Positions 62,014 through 64,000 of a stretch of 64,000 bases of DNA are shown piece after piece. A model generated the notes under the pieces. That model did not search any database and was not told where the DNA came from. It saw nothing but the letters and a program-made list of their open reading frames with translations. A program made the translations under genes and the position numbers. Position 1 is the first letter of the stretch. Each line of letters starts with the position of its first letter. Source of the DNA: Chitinophagaceae bacterium (lineage in GTDB: Bacteria > Bacteroidota > Bacteroidia > Chitinophagales > Chitinophagaceae); the NCBI GenBank assembly GCA_947458275.1, contig CANGYR010000004.1, positions 62,001 through 126,000 on the forward strand, read 5' to 3'.

Positions 62014-62646
62014 TCAAATCCCTTTCCACTCTGAAGGATTTTCTCTCCAGCTTAATAAGATATCCAATTCATCCGCACCTACTGTTTTATTTTCGACAGC
62101 AAGCTCAATCAAAACTCCATAATTAGTCAGTGAAATCAGCGGAATTCCTGCTTTTTCAAAAGCTTCTTTCGCCTGAGGAAATCCGTAATTAAAAATTGAC
62201 ACCATACCAATAACCTCAGCGCCCGTTTGTTTCAATACCTCACAAACCTGCAAGCTGCTCTTTCCGGTGGAGATAAGATCTTCGATGACCAATATTTTTT
62301 GTCCGGCACTAACCACTCCTTCAATCTGATTACCCATGCCATGTTCTTTGGGCTTCGGCCTTACATAACTAAAAGGCAATTTCAATTGATCAGCAGCCAT
62401 GGCACCCCAGGAGATTCCTGCCGTAGCCACACCTGCCAATGCCTCCGCATCAGGAAATTTTTCGAAGATGACACTGCACAATTCACTTTTAATAAAGTCT
62501 CTGTCGTAAGGAAAAGACAGTACTTTTCTGTTGTCGCAATAAATCGGACTTTTCCAGCCGCTGGCCCAGGTATATGGTTGCTGAAGATTCAATTTTACCG
62601 CCTGCACCTGTAATAATCTGGAGGCTACCGCTTTTTCGTTTGTCAT
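62014..62646 (-). CDS. pyrE: orotate phosphoribosyltransferase
   Basis: A 210-residue enzyme that makes orotidine 5'-phosphate from orotate and PRPP in de novo pyrimidine synthesis. The PRPP loop is VLVIEDLISTGKSS; the N-terminal LNLQQPYTWASGWKSPIYCDNR and the flexible-loop AKPKEHGMG-like segment (VRPKPKEHGMGNQ) are typical. The frame is open to 62790, but those 48 residues are a translation of the 9-bp repeat (NLFNLFNFF), so the start is the ATG at 62646, preceded by TACCTTTG and four bases. Confidence 0.95.
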   Translation of the reverse strand: MTNEKAVASRLLQVQAVKLNLQQPYTWASGWKSPIYCDNRKVLSFPYDRDFIKSELCSVIFEKFPDAEALAGVATAGISWGAMAADQLKLPFSYVRPKPKEHGMGNQIEGVVSAGQKILVIEDLISTGKSSLQVCEVLKQTGAEVIGMVSIFNYGFPQAKEAFEKAGIPLISLTNYGVLIELAVENKTVGADELDILLSWRENPSEWKGI

Positions 62647-62650
62647 GGTG

Positions 62651-62658
62651 CAAAGGTA
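62651..62658 (-). promoter_or_regulatory. -7 element exactly four bases before pyrE
   Basis: TACCTTTG-CACC-ATG on the minus strand. The 9-bp array begins 11 bases upstream of the element and replaces any -33 sequence. Confidence 0.66.
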
Positions 62659-62669
62659 AGGAAATGGAG

Positions 62670-62723
62670 GGTTGAAGAGGTTGAAGAGGTTGAAGAAGTT
62701 GAAGAGGTTGAAGAGGTTGAAAA
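62670..62723. repeat. six 9-bp units (GGTTGAAGA)
   Basis: GGTTGAAGA three times, AGTTGAAGA, GGTTGAAGA and GGTTGAAAA make 54 bases in perfect register. Because 9 is a multiple of three, the array translates as a three-residue repeat on both strands, which lengthens the pyrE frame falsely. The same unit occurs at 54337-54408. Confidence 0.9.
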
Positions 62724-62738
62724 ATTTTATGTAATTTG

Positions 62739-62778
62739 CTAATCGCCGAATTGTCGAATTGTCGAATAGCCAAATTGA
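62739..62778. repeat. five 8-bp units (CGAATTGT) ending four bases before the NUDIX start
   Basis: CTAATCGC, CGAATTGT twice, CGAATAGC and CAAATTGA fill 40 bases; four bases later is the ATG at 62783. The reverse-complement family (CAATTCGG) lies at the other end of the same gene, 63375-63422. Confidence 0.85.
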
Positions 62779-62782
62779 AATC

Positions 62783-63382
62783 ATGTCCATAAAAATTCAT
62801 TTCCCCGATTTCAACCTGTTGCTCTGCACTGATGTGGAATTTAATCAACTGGATAAAGCCTTGAATTTATCAGTGATACGCAACGATTTTGAAAATGCTA
62901 TTGCTAAAATGATGGCAGATAAAAACAATCAAAATACAGTTTTTATCCACGACGATATTGATTACTTACAATCAATCATCCAAAAACAATTTATAGTCAT
63001 AGAAGCTGCTGGCGGTTTGGTGGAAAATAATTTCAACGAAATTCTTTTCATTTTCAGAAGAGGAAAATGGGACTTACCAAAAGGGAAAAAAGAAGAAGAT
63101 GAAGATATTGCTGTCTGCGCCGAAAGAGAAATTGAAGAAGAAACGGGCGTTTCACATCTTACTTTGATAAAAAAATTAACCGAGACTTACCATATATACG
63201 AAGAAAGAGGAAATAACATACTCAAAATAAGCCACTGGTTTCACTTCAAATGCCCGGACCGACAACATCCAATTCCTCAGACTGAAGAAGATATCACTGA
63301 GATAAAATGGATAAATAAAAACAACCTGAACGAACCATTATTGAATACTTATGAAACAATTAGAGAGGTTTTGGCAATTTGA
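62783..63382 (+). CDS. NUDIX hydrolase
   Basis: A 199-residue protein with an N-terminal ~65-residue extension and a NUDIX domain: the box spans KGKKEEDEDIAVCAEREIEEETGV, with the conserved R-E-x2-E-E glutamates intact and LPKG just before, as in diphosphoinositol/diadenosine polyphosphate hydrolases. The substrate is unknown. I use the ATG at 62783 rather than a TTG at 62759 inside the upstream array. The stop codon itself lies in the first unit of the downstream array, so the gene is enclosed by inverted 8-bp repeats. Confidence 0.88.
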   Translation: MSIKIHFPDFNLLLCTDVEFNQLDKALNLSVIRNDFENAIAKMMADKNNQNTVFIHDDIDYLQSIIQKQFIVIEAAGGLVENNFNEILFIFRRGKWDLPKGKKEEDEDIAVCAEREIEEETGVSHLTLIKKLTETYHIYEERGNNILKISHWFHFKCPDRQHPIPQTEEDITEIKWINKNNLNEPLLNTYETIREVLAI

Positions 63383-63422
63383 CAATTCGACGATTTGACA
63401 ATTCGGCAATTCGGCGATTGGG
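63375..63422. repeat. six 8-bp units (CAATTCGG) starting inside the NUDIX stop
   Basis: CAATTTGA (containing the stop TGA), CAATTCGA, CGATTTGA, CAATTCGG twice and CGATTGGG occupy 48 bases in perfect register. Inverted relative to the array at 62739-62778. Confidence 0.88.
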
Positions 63423-63476
63423 ACGAGAGTGTAAATTTGGAAATGTGATCCTACTTTGAACTTTGGAAGTTTTACG

Positions 63477-63601
63477 TTAAACCAGCGAAGCGGTTTAAAC
63501 CTTTAAACCAGCCGCAGGCGACTTAAACCCTTAAACCAGCAAAGCAATTTAAACCCTTAAACCAGCTTTTTACTTTCTACTTTGTACTTTTGACTTTCTA
63601 C
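63477..63601. repeat. 26-bp units followed by 7-bp units running into coaD
   Basis: Three units of 26, 28 and 26 bp and a partial fourth (63477-63566) share TTAAACCAGC, a G+C-rich AAGCG-type core and TTTAAACC. They are followed by five 7-bp units (TTTTTAC, TTTCTAC, TTTGTAC, TTTTGAC, TTTCTAC; 63567-63601) whose last CTA is the complement of the coaD stop TAG. The 26-bp family is shared with 30414-30465, the 7-bp family with 57749-57797. Confidence 0.88.
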
Positions 63602-64000
63602 TGTATAGTATTCCTCACCTCTTCAGGTAAAAACTTAGATACATCGCCTCCATTTTTCAATACATCACGTACAAGTGTAGACGCAACAGAAGTGTATTGA
63701 GGAAGACAAGTGAGAAAAATAGTTTCAATATTCTCGGCAATACTGCGGTTCATATCTGCAATGGCTTTTTCATACTCGAAATCATTCACGTATCTGATAC
63801 CACGGAGAATAAAGTTTGCTCCTACATTTTTACAACATTCCACAGTAAGACCATCATAAGCAAGTACTTCTACTTTGTCGTTGTCTGCATAAATCTCGTT
63901 CAGCCAATTTAGTCGCTGCTCTTCACTAAACATCGGCTGCTTGTTTACGTTACGACCAATGCCAATATAAAGCTTATCAAAAAGTGGCAGTGCCCTATTG
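63598..64000 (-). CDS. coaD: phosphopantetheine adenylyltransferase (partial, start beyond window)
   Basis: The C-terminal 133 residues of CoaD, which makes dephospho-CoA from phosphopantetheine and ATP. Visible motifs: YIGIGRNVNKQPMFSEEQR, LRGIRYVNDFEYEKAIADMNR (the conserved RG-x-R and DFEYE motifs) and ISS-equivalent TSVASTLVRDVLKNGGDVSKFLPEEV at the end. The frame is open to the window edge, so the nucleotide-binding N terminus with the HxGH-type motif lies outside. An internal ATG at 63933 is not the start. Confidence 0.93.
   Translation of the reverse strand, partial: NRALPLFDKLYIGIGRNVNKQPMFSEEQRLNWLNEIYADNDKVEVLAYDGLTVECCKNVGANFILRGIRYVNDFEYEKAIADMNRSIAENIETIFLTCLPQYTSVASTLVRDVLKNGGDVSKFLPEEVRNTIQ

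Noticed and set aside
62647-62790. 48-residue N-terminal extension of pyrE
   Set aside because: It is translated from the 9-bp repeat (NLFNLFNFF) and crosses the -7 promoter element; known PyrE proteins start near the ATG at 62646.
54337-63601. CRISPR array as an explanation of the short repeats
   Set aside because: Units are 7-28 bp and contiguous with no unique spacers between them, and no cas genes are present.

Overview
The window is A+T-rich chromosomal DNA from a member of the Bacteroidota, most likely a Chitinophagales/Chitinophagaceae-type bacterium. Support comes from two secreted metalloproteases with type IX secretion (T9SS) C-terminal tails, a DPP11-type S46 peptidase, a DUF2027-Smr protein, a miaB / sigma-54 activator / lptE / secG gene string, and promoters of the Bacteroidetes type (-7 element TAnnTTTG, occasionally with a TTTG around -33) instead of the sigma-70 hexamers. 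Nearly everything is core chromosome. I see no phage, plasmid, insertion sequence, CRISPR array or defence island.

Layout. 0-4.5 kb: end of dnaE, trxA, tRNA-Cys, dapF, corA, a NUDIX gene and the RNase P RNA. 4.5-12.5 kb: YitT-type membrane protein and nhaA on the plus strand, then Smr protein, amino-acid permease, polyprenyl synthase and RNase R on the minus strand. 12.7-23.5 kb: cutC, serA, a lipoprotein serine hydrolase, a SpmA/SpmB fusion, ychF, rseP-dxr and a GH3-like enzyme. 23.8-34.8 kb: first reprolysin-like T9SS protease, universal stress protein, PNPOx-like protein, YhhQ transporter, pcm-pgcA group, a DUF2279 protein and a PyrR-like phosphoribosyltransferase. 34.9-45.5 kb: a membrane Fe-S / CCG-domain module, the miaB-to-secG string, mltG-brkB and lpd. 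45.7-55.1 kb: S46 peptidase, RRM protein, second reprolysin-like protease, an L,D-transpeptidase and two tandem paralogous lipoproteins. 55.6-64 kb: tRNA-Leu, hscB, a saccharopine-dehydrogenase-like enzyme, trmN6, tsaD, a MacB/FtsX permease, a BtuF-like protein, pyrE, a second NUDIX gene and the start-less 3' part of coaD.

Two patterns are not explained by ordinary annotation. First, at least five genes (DUF2279 protein, hscB, the permease, the BtuF-like gene, pyrE) carry a perfect TAnnTTTG exactly four bases before the ATG, which implies leaderless mRNAs; serA, miaB and mltG instead share a spacing of exactly 17 bases. Second, many non-operonic junctions, and almost every junction after 54 kb, are filled with short tandem 'word' arrays in strict 7-, 8-, 9/10- or 26-bp register. 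They press directly against start and stop codons, bracket individual genes in inverted orientation, and sit beside small palindromes that recur at distant sites. These arrays also create false N-terminal extensions of pyrE, trmN6 and the 45.7-kb gene, which I have trimmed.

The genes are mostly housekeeping: tRNA modification (miaB, tsaD, trmN6, queuosine-precursor uptake), isoprenoid and cell-envelope biosynthesis (dxr, polyprenyl synthase, mltG, L,D-transpeptidase, lptE, secG, dapF), nucleotide and cofactor supply (pyrE, coaD) and extracellular proteolysis.
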